From positions 419,440-483,439 of the forward strand of contig CAWEYO010000005.1 in NCBI GenBank assembly GCA_963813315.1: a stretch of DNA of 64,000 nucleotides, in the 5' to 3' direction. Positions 1-7,999 of this stretch are shown here, piece by piece. Below the pieces are notes generated by a model. The model saw nothing but the letters and a program-made list of their open reading frames with translations. It did not search any database and had not been told where the DNA came from. Position 1 is the stretch's first letter. Every line of letters begins with the position of its first letter. The position numbers and the translations under genes are program-made. Source of the DNA: CAWEYO01 sp963813315. GTDB lineage: Bacteria; Pseudomonadota; Alphaproteobacteria; Rhizobiales; Rhizobiaceae.

Positions 1-41
1 AGATCGTCCAGCGATGCGGATGTGGTGGCCAGAATGTGCAC
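1..41 (-). CDS. cobN: Cobaltochelatase subunit CobN, N-terminal end only
   Basis: Only the first 13 codons are present. A GTG start at 41 reads VHILATTSASLDDL, which matches the remembered N-terminus of rhizobial CobN, the large subunit of the aerobic CobNST chelatase that inserts cobalt into hydrogenobyrinate a,c-diamide. The start lies 13 bp after the cobW stop on the same strand, with a GAGAGGCGG ribosome-binding stretch in between. Gene order cobW-cobN is common in this order of bacteria and supports the call. The rest lies outside the window. Confidence 0.7.
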   Translation of the reverse strand, partial: MHILATTSASLDD

Positions 42-54
42 GCCGGTCCGCCTC

Positions 55-1092
55 TCAGCCGGCCAGGATGCGCTCGACGGCCGGGCGGTCGAGGCCCTTC
101 AGACCGATCACCACGAGCCGGCTCTTGCGGTCTTCGCCAGGCGCCCAGGCGCGATCGAAGTGATGGCTCACGCGCGGGCCCACCGCCTGCAGGAGCAGCC
201 GCATCGGCTTGCCCTCCACCTCGACGAAGCCCTTCACGCGCAGCACATTCTCGACTTCCGCCGCTTGCGCCACTTTGCGGGCGAGATCCGCCGGCTCCGC
301 AATTGACGGCAGTTCGATGACGAAACTGTCGAAATCGTCATGCTCATGGTCGAGCATGCCGTCATGATTGGTCTTGCGGTTCTCGATGTCCTCCTCGACA
401 GCCAGGCCGAGACCAAGCAGCACCGAGGGATCGACCTTGCCCTGGCTTGCGCGGACAACTTTGACCGCCCGGGAGAGGTGCTTGTCCACCGCGGCGCTGG
501 CGCGCTCTTGCCCGACGGCATCAAGCAGGTCGCTCTTCGACAGGATGATCAGATCGGCGCAGGCGACCTGATCCTCGAAGACCTCCTCCACCGGGTCGTC
601 ATGGCCGAGCAAGTCGTCGGCGGCGCGCTGGCTTTGCAGGGCATCGATGTCGTTTGCCACCCGGCCCTCCGCGAGAGCCGGGCCATCCACGACGGCCACC
701 ACGCTATCGACCGTCACGCGGCTCTTTACCGATGGCCATTGAAATGCCTGAACGAGCGGCTTTGGCAGCGCGAGACCGGATGTCTCGATCAGTATGTGGT
801 CCACCTTGGGGTTCCGCGAGAGAATCTGATCCAGCGCCGGCACGAAATCGTCGGCGACGGTGCAGCAGATGCATCCATTGGCCAGTTCGACGACGTTTTC
901 TTCCGGGCAGGTGTCGAAGCCGCATCCTTTGAGGATATCGCCGTCGATACCCACATCGCCGAACTCGTTGACGATGATGGCGAGACGCTTTCCCTTCGCA
1001 TTCTGCAGCACGTGGCGGATCAGCGTGGTCTTTCCCGCGCCGAGGAAACCGGTGATCACAGTGCAGGGAACACGTTCGGACGATGCGCTCAT
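55..1092 (-). CDS. cobW: CobW GTPase, cobalamin biosynthesis metallochaperone
   Basis: CobW is a G3E-family P-loop GTPase thought to deliver cobalt to the CobNST chelatase. The 345-residue protein has the Walker A motif GFLGAGKTT at residues 15-23, the metal-binding CICC motif (about residues 74-77), and a C-terminal CobW_C domain ending in a conserved region rich in Arg and Val. A His/Asp-rich loop (DHEHDDFDSF) precedes the C-terminal domain and may bind metal. The ATG overlaps the stop of the upstream DUF1636 gene as ATGA, so the two are probably translationally coupled. cobN follows 13 bp downstream. Expression is expected to be controlled by the B12 riboswitch at 1641-1862, giving repression when adenosylcobalamin is plentiful. 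Confidence 0.95.
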   Translation of the reverse strand: MSASSERVPCTVITGFLGAGKTTLIRHVLQNAKGKRLAIIVNEFGDVGIDGDILKGCGFDTCPEENVVELANGCICCTVADDFVPALDQILSRNPKVDHILIETSGLALPKPLVQAFQWPSVKSRVTVDSVVAVVDGPALAEGRVANDIDALQSQRAADDLLGHDDPVEEVFEDQVACADLIILSKSDLLDAVGQERASAAVDKHLSRAVKVVRASQGKVDPSVLLGLGLAVEEDIENRKTNHDGMLDHEHDDFDSFVIELPSIAEPADLARKVAQAAEVENVLRVKGFVEVEGKPMRLLLQAVGPRVSHHFDRAWAPGEDRKSRLVVIGLKGLDRPAVERILAG

Positions 1093-1520
1093 TTTGCTTC
1101 CTTCATGAGGTCGATGGGAGGGATACGGGCGACGAGCCCGCGTTTGAGACTATCAGGACGGCCACGCCACGGGATGAGTCCGTCGGTGGAAACGGCAAAA
1201 AGCCTTGCGCCGGCAACAAGGTCGCCGCCGCTGTCGACTGAAAGGTCACCGAACACGTAGCTCCAGGCGCCGGGCCTCATCATGGCGGCACTGAGGCGGC
1301 GCCTGCAGTTGCCGAGGCAGGCAACCCGCAGCACGCAAATGCCGGAACCCTCCGCCGCGCGCAGCGTATCCATCGCAAGGACCTCGCCGGGGCGCGGAAA
1401 GGCGTCGGAACCTGTGTCGTCGCGGCAGGTCTCGCAGACGACAACGGTCACCGCACCCGCCGCTTCGGGTTGCGGCGTCGGCTTGGCGTTCTGCCAGTCA
1501 GGATCGGATTCGACGTCCAC
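1089..1520 (-). CDS. DUF1636 family protein of the cobW operon
   Basis: This 143-residue protein matches the DUF1636 family, small proteins usually encoded beside cobW or cobN. Two cysteine pairs are visible: VCETC near residues 27-33 and RVACLGNCRRR near residues 65-75. Their spacing resembles thioredoxin-like ferredoxin folds, so iron-sulfur or metal binding is likely, but no biochemical role is established. It is the first gene after the riboswitch on this strand and overlaps cobW by four bases, so it is probably made stoichiometrically with CobW. A role in cobalt handling or redox support of chelation is inferred from context only. Confidence 0.8.
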   Translation of the reverse strand: MDVESDPDWQNAKPTPQPEAAGAVTVVVCETCRDDTGSDAFPRPGEVLAMDTLRAAEGSGICVLRVACLGNCRRRLSAAMMRPGAWSYVFGDLSVDSGGDLVAGARLFAVSTDGLIPWRGRPDSLKRGLVARIPPIDLMKEAK

Positions 1521-1640
1521 CCATCACACTCCAAGGCGCTGCGGCCATATTAGGGGTGCACGGGGCCGCGCGACCACGGTTGGCCGCGCTGGTCACGTCG
1601 GGATGTTCCGGGCCCAGGGCACCCCGCCCGGTTCCGGTGT

Positions 1641-1862
1641 TCAGCTTGACGGCAGGTCTCCTGGCTCGCGGGTCACCGCCCTCTTCCGCCTTCCCGGGCA
1701 CCGCCCAGTGGCATTCGGTAGAGGCTCGTCGCTTACAGTTGCGGGGACAGCTGCGGACTGAAAACCAAGGTTTCGCACCGCATTCCCTCTTCGCCCTTCC
1801 CGTTGCCGAGAAAGGACCGTCGGGGGGAAACTACGCGCTGCCACCTTCGCGATGTCAACGCG
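1641..1862 (-). promoter_or_regulatory. Cobalamin riboswitch upstream of DUF1636-cobW-cobN
   Basis: Read on the minus strand, the leader contains GCCACTG (1712-1706) followed by the B12-box form AGCCAGGAGACCTGCC (1666-1651), the two most conserved blocks of the cobalamin aptamer, separated by a GC-rich hairpin. It lies between the promoter region and the DUF1636 start at 1520, so it is a leader element. In this class, adenosylcobalamin binding sequesters the ribosome site or favours termination. The outer limits are estimated. Confidence 0.9.
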
Positions 1863-1915
1863 GGCAAATTCGGTTTGCCCCCCGGAAAAGTTCGTTTATA
1901 GTCGCGCCGTCGTCG

Positions 1916-2085
1916 GTTTTCGAAGAGAATCGAGAGAGGGAATGCGGTTAAGGACCGTAGCGTTCGAAGCCGCGGCTGCCCCCGCAACTGTGTGCGGTTA
2001 GCTCCTCCCCAATGGCCACTGGAGAAATCCGGGAAGGCGGGGAAGGAGTAGTGATCCGCAAGCCAGGAGACCTGCCGGCGACGGA
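1916..2085 (+). promoter_or_regulatory. Cobalamin riboswitch upstream of cbtB-cbtA-cobU-cobO
   Basis: On the plus strand the leader carries GCCACTGG (2025-2032) and the B12 box AGCCAGGAGACCTGCC (2061-2076). It ends about 45 bp before the cbtB start. Together with the minus-strand copy it forms a back-to-back pair separated by only about 50 bp, so a single intergenic region drives two B12-repressed transcripts. The outer limits are estimated. Confidence 0.9.
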
Positions 2086-2131
2086 ACGCAATGCCAGGGG
2101 CCCTCGGGTGGAGGGTCGAGAGGACAAAACT

Positions 2132-2308
2132 GTGAATACGACTGCCAAAACGCTCAACGCCGCAACGCCGGCATCTCGCGCCTTCCAGCTTAGCTTGTCG
2201 GCTTTGCTCGGCCTCTTCGTGATAGGCTTCGTCGGCTTGTCCCATATGGATATCGCCCACAACGCCGCGCACGACTACCGCCACTCGATGGCGTTTCCCT
2301 GCCACTGA
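2132..2308 (+). CDS. cbtB: CbtB, small subunit of the predicted cobalt transporter
   Basis: CbtB proteins are about 60 residues, have one membrane helix and end in a histidine-rich tail. A GTG start at 2132 gives 58 residues. The helix is LSALLGLFVIGFVGLS, and the tail HNAAHDYRHSMAFPCH carries the conserved His residues and terminal Cys-His that probably bind cobalt. A longer in-frame reading from 2012 would run through the riboswitch and is unlikely. cbtA follows 15 bp downstream. The pair is known as a B12-riboswitch-regulated cobalt uptake system from comparative genomics; its mechanism is not established. Confidence 0.88.
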   Translation: MNTTAKTLNAATPASRAFQLSLSALLGLFVIGFVGLSHMDIAHNAAHDYRHSMAFPCH

Positions 2309-2323
2309 CGAAAGCCTGATCCC

Positions 2324-3085
2324 ATGACAATTTTTCGGAACGTCGTGTTCGTCGCGGCGATCGCGGGGCTGTTGGCCGGCATCGCCATGACAGTAATGCA
2401 GGCTTATGCCACGGTACCGCTGATCCTCAAGGCCGAGACATTCGAGAATGCCCAGGGCGCCGCTACTCACGACCACGGCGCGGCGCCGACGAATGCCGGC
2501 GGCGCTGAAGCCACGGCGCTTGCGGCCCATGCCCACGAAGACGCGGCGGAAGCCTGGGCTCCCGCCGACGGCTTCGAACGCTTCGCCTATACGGCAGCCG
2601 CAAATATCGTGACCGCGATCGGCTTTGCGCTGCTTCTGGTCGCAGCATCGGAAGCCTGCGGGGGTATCACTGGAGCAAGACAGGGGCTGTTCTGGGGGTT
2701 TGCCGGCTTTGCCGTGTTCACGCTTGCGCCCGGCCTTGGCCTGCCGCCCGAACTGCCGGCGATGCCGGCAGCCGATCTTGTGGCGCGGCAGGTCTGGTGG
2801 GTCGGCACCGTTGGCGCCACCGCGGCCGGGCTGGCACTGATCGCTTTCCGCACTTCGACCCTGCCCGCAGTGCTCGGCGTTGCGCTGATCGTCGCCCCGC
2901 ACGTTGTCGGGGCGCCGCAGCCCGAAAGCCACGAATCGCCGATACCGGCCGACTTGCATCATCAGTTCGTGGTGGCCGTCACTGTTACCAACCTGATTTT
3001 CTGGGTCGTGCTTGGAGGCATTTCCGGATTGGTCCGGCGCCGCTTCATGGGCTCCGAACCAGGACTGCAGCGTCGCCTTGCGTGA
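2324..3085 (+). CDS. cbtA: CbtA, membrane subunit of the predicted cobalt transporter
   Basis: CbtA is a protein with about five membrane helices that works with CbtB in predicted cobalt import. The 253-residue product begins with a hydrophobic helix (residues 5-25). A periplasmic loop rich in His, Ala and Glu (about residues 45-80, with HDHGAAP and AHAHEDAAE) is a likely metal-collecting segment. Four further helices follow, with a conserved PHVVGAPQPE segment near residues 190-200. It lies between cbtB and cobU, and its stop overlaps the probable cobU start, so it is in the riboswitch-controlled operon. Confidence 0.9.
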   Translation: MTIFRNVVFVAAIAGLLAGIAMTVMQAYATVPLILKAETFENAQGAATHDHGAAPTNAGGAEATALAAHAHEDAAEAWAPADGFERFAYTAAANIVTAIGFALLLVAASEACGGITGARQGLFWGFAGFAVFTLAPGLGLPPELPAMPAADLVARQVWWVGTVGATAAGLALIAFRTSTLPAVLGVALIVAPHVVGAPQPESHESPIPADLHHQFVVAVTVTNLIFWVVLGGISGLVRRRFMGSEPGLQRRLA

Positions 3086-3593
3086 GAACCGCAGGCTGAC
3101 TTTTCTGCTCGGCGGCGCTCGATCCGGCAAGAGCGCCCACGCCGAAGCGCTGATGACGCAATTCGCCGCGCCCTGGATCTACATCGCCACGGCGCAATCC
3201 TTCGACGACGAGATGGGCGAACGCATTGCGGCGCATCAGGCCCGGCGCGGCAGCGGCTGGGAAACGATCGAGGCACCGCATGATCTCACCGGTGCGCTGG
3301 AGGCGGTTCCGGACGGCCGGCCCGTGTTGGTCGATTGCCTGACGCTCTGGCTGACCAACCGGATGCTGGCCGAGGCAAAACTCGATACCGAATGCGAGAG
3401 GCTGGAGCGGATATTGTCGGCGCCGCGTGGACCATGGTTCGCAGTCAGCAACGAAGTCGGGCTTGGCATCGTGCCCGACAATCCTCTGGCAAGGCGCTTC
3501 CGCGACGCGGCGGGGCACCTGAACCAGCGCCTTGCCGCGCGGGCGGATCGGGTGTTGCTCGTTGTCGCCGGATTACCAATTGAGGTGAAATGA
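3078..3593 (+). CDS. cobU: Bifunctional adenosylcobinamide kinase / guanylyltransferase
   Basis: This enzyme (CobU, called CobP in aerobic producers) phosphorylates adenosylcobinamide and then transfers GMP from GTP to give adenosylcobinamide-GDP, in nucleotide-loop assembly. The P-loop GGARSGKS lies near the N-terminus, and the family histidine is in the segment ERIAAHQARRG. The C-terminal half has the conserved EVGLGIVPDNPLARRFRDAAG block. The first in-frame start that gives the usual length (171 residues) is a TTG at 3078, overlapping the cbtA stop; an upstream ATG at 3012 lies deep inside cbtA. The overlap suggests translational coupling. cobO starts one base after the stop. Confidence 0.92.
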   Translation: MRENRRLTFLLGGARSGKSAHAEALMTQFAAPWIYIATAQSFDDEMGERIAAHQARRGSGWETIEAPHDLTGALEAVPDGRPVLVDCLTLWLTNRMLAEAKLDTECERLERILSAPRGPWFAVSNEVGLGIVPDNPLARRFRDAAGHLNQRLAARADRVLLVVAGLPIEVK

Positions 3594-3594
3594 C

Positions 3595-4209
3595 ATGCAG
3601 CCCATCGACGATAAGGAGACCGAACGCCACCGTGCCAAGATGGCGAAGCGCAAGGCCGTGCAGGACGCGGAGGTCGCCGAAAAGACCATCGAAAAGGGAT
3701 TGCTGATCGTCAATACCGGGCCGGGCAAGGGCAAGACAACCGCTGCTTTTGGGCTGGCGCTGCGCATGCTGGGCCATGGCAGGAAAATCGGCGTCGTGCA
3801 ATTCATCAAGGGCGCCTGGCATACCGGTGAGAAGGACGCTTTCGCGGCGTTCGGCGACAAGGTCGTGTGGCATACGATGGGCGAAGGCTTCACGTGGGAA
3901 ACGCAGGATCTGGCGCGTGACATTGCCGCCGCCGAGCGCGCCTGGGCGACGGCGCTCGACCTGATGGCCGATGCCTCGATCAGCCTGCTTGTTCTCGATG
4001 AGCTCAACATCGCACTGCGCTACGGCTACCTCGACATTGGCGCGGTCGTCACCGCGCTGAAGCAACGTCGCGGCGATGTCCATGTCATCGTGACCGGCCG
4101 CAACGCCAAGGCGGAATTGATCGAGGCCGCGGATCTCGTCACCGAGATGACGGCGGTCAAGCATCACTTTTCGGCGGGCGTAAAGGCGCAGCAGGGCATC
4201 GAGTTTTAG
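3595..4209 (+). CDS. cobO: Cob(I)yrinic acid a,c-diamide adenosyltransferase
   Basis: CobO transfers the 5'-deoxyadenosyl group of ATP to the cobalt atom of the corrin. The 204-residue protein has the expected P-loop GPGKGKTTAAFG (residues 42-53), the VVQFIKGAW block, and the LVLDELNIALRYGYLD segment typical of the CobA/CobO family. The start is the ATG one base past the cobU stop, and the reading frame covers the usual family length. It is the last gene of the cbtB-cbtA-cobU-cobO run; a palindromic repeat follows directly. Confidence 0.95.
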   Translation: MQPIDDKETERHRAKMAKRKAVQDAEVAEKTIEKGLLIVNTGPGKGKTTAAFGLALRMLGHGRKIGVVQFIKGAWHTGEKDAFAAFGDKVVWHTMGEGFTWETQDLARDIAAAERAWATALDLMADASISLLVLDELNIALRYGYLDIGAVVTALKQRRGDVHVIVTGRNAKAELIEAADLVTEMTAVKHHFSAGVKAQQGIEF

Positions 4210-4210
4210 G

Positions 4211-4275
4211 CATCGGACCCGAAGTGGGAACCGGTTTCGGGGAAAATCCGATGCTCAAACAAAGAGATAGAGCGG
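4211..4275. repeat. Palindromic intergenic repeat, copy 1
   Basis: The run from GCATCGGACCCGAAGTGGG to AATCCGATGC is an imperfect palindrome placed at the cobO/cobD convergent junction. A nearly identical copy in opposite orientation sits at 7711-7762, and its trailing motif CTCAAAGAGATAGAGC recurs near 11662. Such elements are common in rhizobial intergenic DNA. It may also end both convergent transcripts. Confidence 0.75.
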
Positions 4276-4332
4276 CAGCACTAATTCCATCGGTGCGTCC
4301 GCCGCTCTAACGCGATCAACCCAAGGCTGGTG

Positions 4333-5292
4333 TCAGAACATGAGCGCCGCAAGGCCGAGATGAGCGATCAACAACAAGTCGGCCGCACGATAGAGCTTGA
4401 GTGCCGCTCGGATGTCGTGCGCGGTTGCCTCGCGCCGGCCGCCCTCGCCCATGATCGCGTCAGGGACAGTCACACCGTCATATGTACGAGGGCCCGCCAG
4501 CGCAAGCCGGAGCGCGCCGGCCATCGCCGCTTCGGGCCAGCCGGCATTCGGCGAGCGGTGCTTGCCCGCGTCGCGCCACATGGCACGCCATGCGCTTCCG
4601 GGCGAGGCGCCGGGCACAAAAAACGCCGCGTAGACAATCAGCAGTGCCGTCAGCCGCGAAGCTGGAAGATTGATCAGATCGTCGAAGCGTGCCGACGCCC
4701 AGCCGAAATGATCGTATTTTTCGGTTCGGTGGCCGATCATGCTGTCGGCGGTGTTGACCGCCTTGTATACCGCGCCGCCCGCCAGCCCGCCGACGCTCAG
4801 CCAGAAAGCCGGGGCCACGATGCCGTCGGAGAAATTTTCGGCCAGGCTTTCGATAGCGGCCCTGGATATTCCCGCTTCGTCGAGCCGGTCGGGATCGCGG
4901 CCGACGATGCGCGAGACCGCGATCCGGCCGGCCGGAACTCCGCCGCTTTCGAGCGCATCCGCGACGGCGGCGACATGTTCGGCGAGGCTTCGCTGCGCAA
5001 GGAGACTGCTGGCAAGTGCTGCAGTCAGCAGGATGCCGAACGGGACGAGAGAGAATGCACCGGTCGCGACAAGGGCGACGGCAGCCGCGACAGCAATGAG
5101 AATGGCGAGCGCCAGAACGCCTGCATTCCGTCGCGTGCCGGCAGAATAACCCGGCTTGTTGAGCGCTAGATCGAGCCGGGAGACAAGGCTGCCGATCCAG
5201 ATCACCGGATGGCCGATTGCCTTTAGCAGCGGCTCGGGATAGCCGGTGAAACGTTCGATGAGCAGCGCGAGAAAGGCAAGCGGGACTGACAT
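4333..5292 (-). CDS. cobD: Adenosylcobinamide-phosphate synthase
   Basis: This enzyme (CobD of aerobic producers, CbiB elsewhere) attaches the aminopropanol arm to adenosylcobyric acid and is an inner-membrane protein. The 319-residue sequence has several membrane helices, the N-terminal RFTGYPEPLLKAIGHPVIWIG block, and the family motifs ESLAENFSDGIVAPAFW and KAVNTADSMIGHRTEKYDHFGWASAR. Its ATG (5292-5290) overlaps the ATG of cobC on the other strand (5291-5293), so each gene's promoter must lie within the other's coding sequence. Confidence 0.95.
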   Translation of the reverse strand: MSVPLAFLALLIERFTGYPEPLLKAIGHPVIWIGSLVSRLDLALNKPGYSAGTRRNAGVLALAILIAVAAAVALVATGAFSLVPFGILLTAALASSLLAQRSLAEHVAAVADALESGGVPAGRIAVSRIVGRDPDRLDEAGISRAAIESLAENFSDGIVAPAFWLSVGGLAGGAVYKAVNTADSMIGHRTEKYDHFGWASARFDDLINLPASRLTALLIVYAAFFVPGASPGSAWRAMWRDAGKHRSPNAGWPEAAMAGALRLALAGPRTYDGVTVPDAIMGEGGRREATAHDIRAALKLYRAADLLLIAHLGLAALMF

Positions 5293-6334
5293 GGCTATTG
5301 GGCAGAGTGATACGGCAGCAATTGTCGATCACGGCGGAAGCCTCGACAGGGCGCGGACGCTGTTTCCGAATGCGCCGGAGCCATGGATCGACCTTTCGAC
5401 CGGGATCAATCCGCACTCCTATCCAGTTTTCGACCTGCCCGCCACCACCTTCATCCGATTGCCGGAGCCCGGCAGCAACAGGCGGCTCGCACGCGCCGCG
5501 GCCACAGTCTATGGCGCGCCATCGCCCGCCCATCTCACTCCCGCGCCGGGAACGCAGATCCTGTTGCCGCTCGTCGCATCGCTGGTCAGGCCCGGACGCG
5601 CCGCGGTGCTCGGACCAACTTACGCGGAGCACCGCCGGGCGGCTGCGATTGCCGGCCACCGTGTTGAGGAAACCACGGACATTGATCGCCTCGCCGACGC
5701 CGACCTCGCCATTGTGGTCAATCCCAACAACCCGGACGGACGCATTGTTTCCCGCGCAAGCCTGCTCGAAATTGCCGCCGCGCTTCGCTCTCGCGATGGC
5801 CTGCTGGTTATCGACGAAGCATTCATGGATGTCGGCCCCCAAGGCGAATGCCTGGATGGCGAAGTCGACCGGGGCGGCATTGTCGTGCTTCGTTCCTTTG
5901 GAAAATTCTTTGGCCTCGCGGGCATAAGGCTCGGTTTCGCCATTTCCTCAACTGAGATCGCCGCCAGGCTTGACGATCGGCTCGGCCCATGGGCGGTGTC
6001 CGGGCCTGCACTTGAGATCGGCACGGTCGCCCTTGCGGACACGAAATGGCAGGAGACCACACGAGCAAAACTCGCAATGGCAGCAAACCGGCTTGACGCC
6101 CTGCTCGCGGGCCACGACATTGCATGCATGGGCGGCACCAGTCTCTTTCGCTACACGCGCCTCGCGAAGGCGCACAACCTGTTCGAGACGCTCGGACAGC
6201 ATGGCATCCTGGTCCGCAATTTCGATGAGCAGCCCCAGCATCTCCGCTTCGGCCTGCCGGCAAACGAAATCGAATGGCAGCGCGTCGCGGAGGCGCTGAG
6301 CGCCTGGCAAGACCAAGAAAGCACCGAACCATGA
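5291..6334 (+). CDS. cobC: Threonine-phosphate decarboxylase / aminotransferase-fold CobC
   Basis: CobC is a fold-type I PLP enzyme that provides the aminopropanol (phosphate) used by CobD. The PLP lysine lies in VVLRSFGKFFGLAGIRLGF. The N-terminal HGGSLDRARTLFPNAP and WIDLSTGINPHSYP blocks and the VVNPNNPDGR segment are characteristic. The ATG at 5291 gives 347 residues and the conserved start. An upstream in-frame ATG at 5246 would extend over cobD and is unlikely. The stop overlaps the next gene as ATGA. Confidence 0.93.
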   Translation: MAIGQSDTAAIVDHGGSLDRARTLFPNAPEPWIDLSTGINPHSYPVFDLPATTFIRLPEPGSNRRLARAAATVYGAPSPAHLTPAPGTQILLPLVASLVRPGRAAVLGPTYAEHRRAAAIAGHRVEETTDIDRLADADLAIVVNPNNPDGRIVSRASLLEIAAALRSRDGLLVIDEAFMDVGPQGECLDGEVDRGGIVVLRSFGKFFGLAGIRLGFAISSTEIAARLDDRLGPWAVSGPALEIGTVALADTKWQETTRAKLAMAANRLDALLAGHDIACMGGTSLFRYTRLAKAHNLFETLGQHGILVRNFDEQPQHLRFGLPANEIEWQRVAEALSAWQDQESTEP

Positions 6335-6843
6335 TCCATGTCTGCTCACTGCCCCGCCTTCATTCCGTTGTCGCGGCAATCGGGGCGGGGCGGGTCGTTT
6401 CGCTGCTGAGCAGCGGTACCGAAGTAGAGCGGCCGCATTCGATCGCCGAAACCGACCATCTTCTTTTGTCCATGCACGATATCATCGACGAGCAGCCGGA
6501 CATGGTGCCGCCCGGACGCGCTCATGTCGAAAGCCTTCTGGAATTTGCGGCCAGCTGGGATCGTTCGAAGCCGCTGGTTGTGCATTGCTTTGCCGGGATC
6601 AGCCGCTCGACCGCTGCCGCCTACATCATTGCGGCGGCGCTCTCGCCGGAGCGCGATGAAGCTGAGCTGGCGCGGGCGCTGCGCCGGGCCTCGCCGTCTG
6701 CAACGCCCAATGCGCGGCTTGTTGCGCTTGCCGACGACATGCTGGGACGCCAGGGCCGGATGATAGCCGCGATTGCCACGATCGGACGCGGCGTAGAGGC
6801 TTGCGAGGGCACGCCGTTCGTGCTCGATATCACGTATTCATAG
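6331..6843 (+). CDS. Cys-based protein-tyrosine/dual-specificity-like phosphatase coupled to cobC
   Basis: The 170-residue protein has the Cys-phosphatase signature HCFAGISRST (HCxxGxxRS), with nucleophile Cys and phosphate-binding Arg, about two thirds along. An upstream Asp in LLLSMHDIIDEQ could be the general acid. It has no signal peptide or membrane helix, so it is cytoplasmic. Its ATG overlaps the cobC stop (ATGA), implying co-translation. The substrate is unknown. Because it sits in a cobalamin operon, a small phosphorylated intermediate such as alpha-ribazole phosphate is a reasonable hypothesis; a general tyrosine phosphatase role is the alternative. Confidence 0.8.
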   Translation: MIHVCSLPRLHSVVAAIGAGRVVSLLSSGTEVERPHSIAETDHLLLSMHDIIDEQPDMVPPGRAHVESLLEFAASWDRSKPLVVHCFAGISRSTAAAYIIAAALSPERDEAELARALRRASPSATPNARLVALADDMLGRQGRMIAAIATIGRGVEACEGTPFVLDITYS

Positions 6844-6849
6844 TCTCTT

Positions 6850-7040
6850 CGTCATCCCAGGGCGGAGCCGAAGCGCAGCGAAGGCGTAGACCCTGGGATC
6901 CATGCCTGAACATGGCGGCAGCGCGCGGCGGTCCAGAATGCCAACTGTCTCGTCCACGATGAGCGTTCCGGCATGGATGCTCGGGTCAAGCCTGGTCAAG
7001 CCCGAGGATGACGATGCGGGGACGGCTTCGGCCAATCACA
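6850..7040. repeat. Long palindromic intergenic repeat, copy A
   Basis: The element opens with TCGTCATCCCAGGGCGGAGC and closes with CCCGAGGATGACGA, so its ends are inverted, and is followed by GGCTTCGGCCAATCAC. Two further copies lie at 8847-9030 and 9061-9226. This copy also contains a small internal duplication (GGTCAAGCCTGGTCAAGCC). It fills most of the 344-bp gap between the phosphatase and cupin genes; nothing else is seen there. Confidence 0.8.
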
Positions 7041-7187
7041 AGCGATAGCGATTGGCGGCAACGCCCGAGGTTTCGGCCAGGAAATGGCACAAATGCTTGC
7101 GTAGGGCCGGTTCGCGGACGTATTCTGGCCGTTTACGCGAGCCTGCCCCGGCACGCAGCCGAGGCCCGGCAACACGGGGAGGTTACC

Positions 7188-7652
7188 ATGAAAATTGCAT
7201 CGCTTTTTGCAATCGGCTTGATCGGACTCAGCGGACTGGCCTCTGTCGCCTCGGCGGAGGATTCGCACACGATGCTCGCTCCCGGCGACGTCAAGTGGGG
7301 GCCGGCCCCGAAGGTGCTCCCGGCAGGCGCACAGGCGGCAGTCTTGTTCGGCGATCCGTCCAAGGAAGGGCTGTTTGCCCTTCGCCTCAAATTCCCCGCT
7401 GGGTATGCTGTTCCACCGCATATGCATCCTGTGGATGAGGTGGTTACAGTCATTTCGGGGGCGGCCAAGCTTGGGATGGGCGAGACCGCTGATCCGAGCG
7501 CGACTATGGCGCTGCCTGCTGGCAGTTTCTTCGCACTGCCGCCCAATTCGGCGCATTTCGTTTTCGTCGACGAAGAAACTGTCGTCCAAATCACCACCAA
7601 CGGCCCGTGGGGTCTCAAATATGTCAATCCAGCGGACGATCCCAGCCAATAG
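7188..7652 (+). CDS. Exported cupin-domain protein
   Basis: The 154-residue protein starts with a clear Sec signal peptide (MKIASLFAIGLIGLSGL, cleavage near ASAED). The single cupin barrel has metal-ligand motifs: PPHMHPVDEVV (His pair and Glu of motif 1) and a later FALPPNSAHFVFV (His of motif 2). It is probably a periplasmic metal-binding cupin, but the substrate cannot be deduced. The ATG at 7188 follows GGGGAGG with good spacing; in-frame codons upstream run through the repeat. It stands alone between repeats and has no obvious operon partner. Confidence 0.8.
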   Translation: MKIASLFAIGLIGLSGLASVASAEDSHTMLAPGDVKWGPAPKVLPAGAQAAVLFGDPSKEGLFALRLKFPAGYAVPPHMHPVDEVVTVISGAAKLGMGETADPSATMALPAGSFFALPPNSAHFVFVDEETVVQITTNGPWGLKYVNPADDPSQ

Positions 7653-7999
7653 CCAACTACGGGCCTAAAGCGACGGACGCTTTGACGGAATCAGCGCTGC
7701 TGCTCTGTTCGATCATCGGATTTCCCCGAAACCGGTTCCCACTTTCGGGTCCGATGCTCTAAAGGCGAACTGCCCAGGGCATCGTGACGTTAGGTCGCAG
7801 ACTGTTTCAGCCCGACAGTCCTTCCAGCCAATGCGCCGCCTCTGGCCCGAAGGCCCATGGCGGCCACGGCGCGGGAGACGACAAAGCTCGTCCGAATGTG
7901 TATTATCGCCTTGCAATAGAGGTCGCGTTTCGCGTGGCCGGCCGTTGTTGAACGGCACAAACGTGGCTCGCGACCGCTCCGAAGCAATGGGAGAAGGTA
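7653..7999. other. Intergenic stretch with palindromic repeat copy 2 (inverted)
   Basis: A copy of the 4211-4275 element, in opposite orientation, lies at 7711-7762 (ATCGGATTTCCCCGAAACCG to GGGTCCGATGCTC). The rest shows no gene that I can support. A cytosine-poor, AT-rich patch just before 8000 has GGAGAAGG as the ribosome-binding site of the next gene. Confidence 0.7.

Noticed and set aside
1733..3130. 465-codon open frame on the minus strand across the riboswitch and cbtA
   Set aside because: It lies antisense to cbtB-cbtA and the riboswitch, has Arg/Gly-rich random composition and no domain; it is a high-GC shadow.
4478..5842. 454-codon minus-strand frame over cobD and cobC
   Set aside because: It is out of frame with cobD and antisense to cobC, both of which are clear families.
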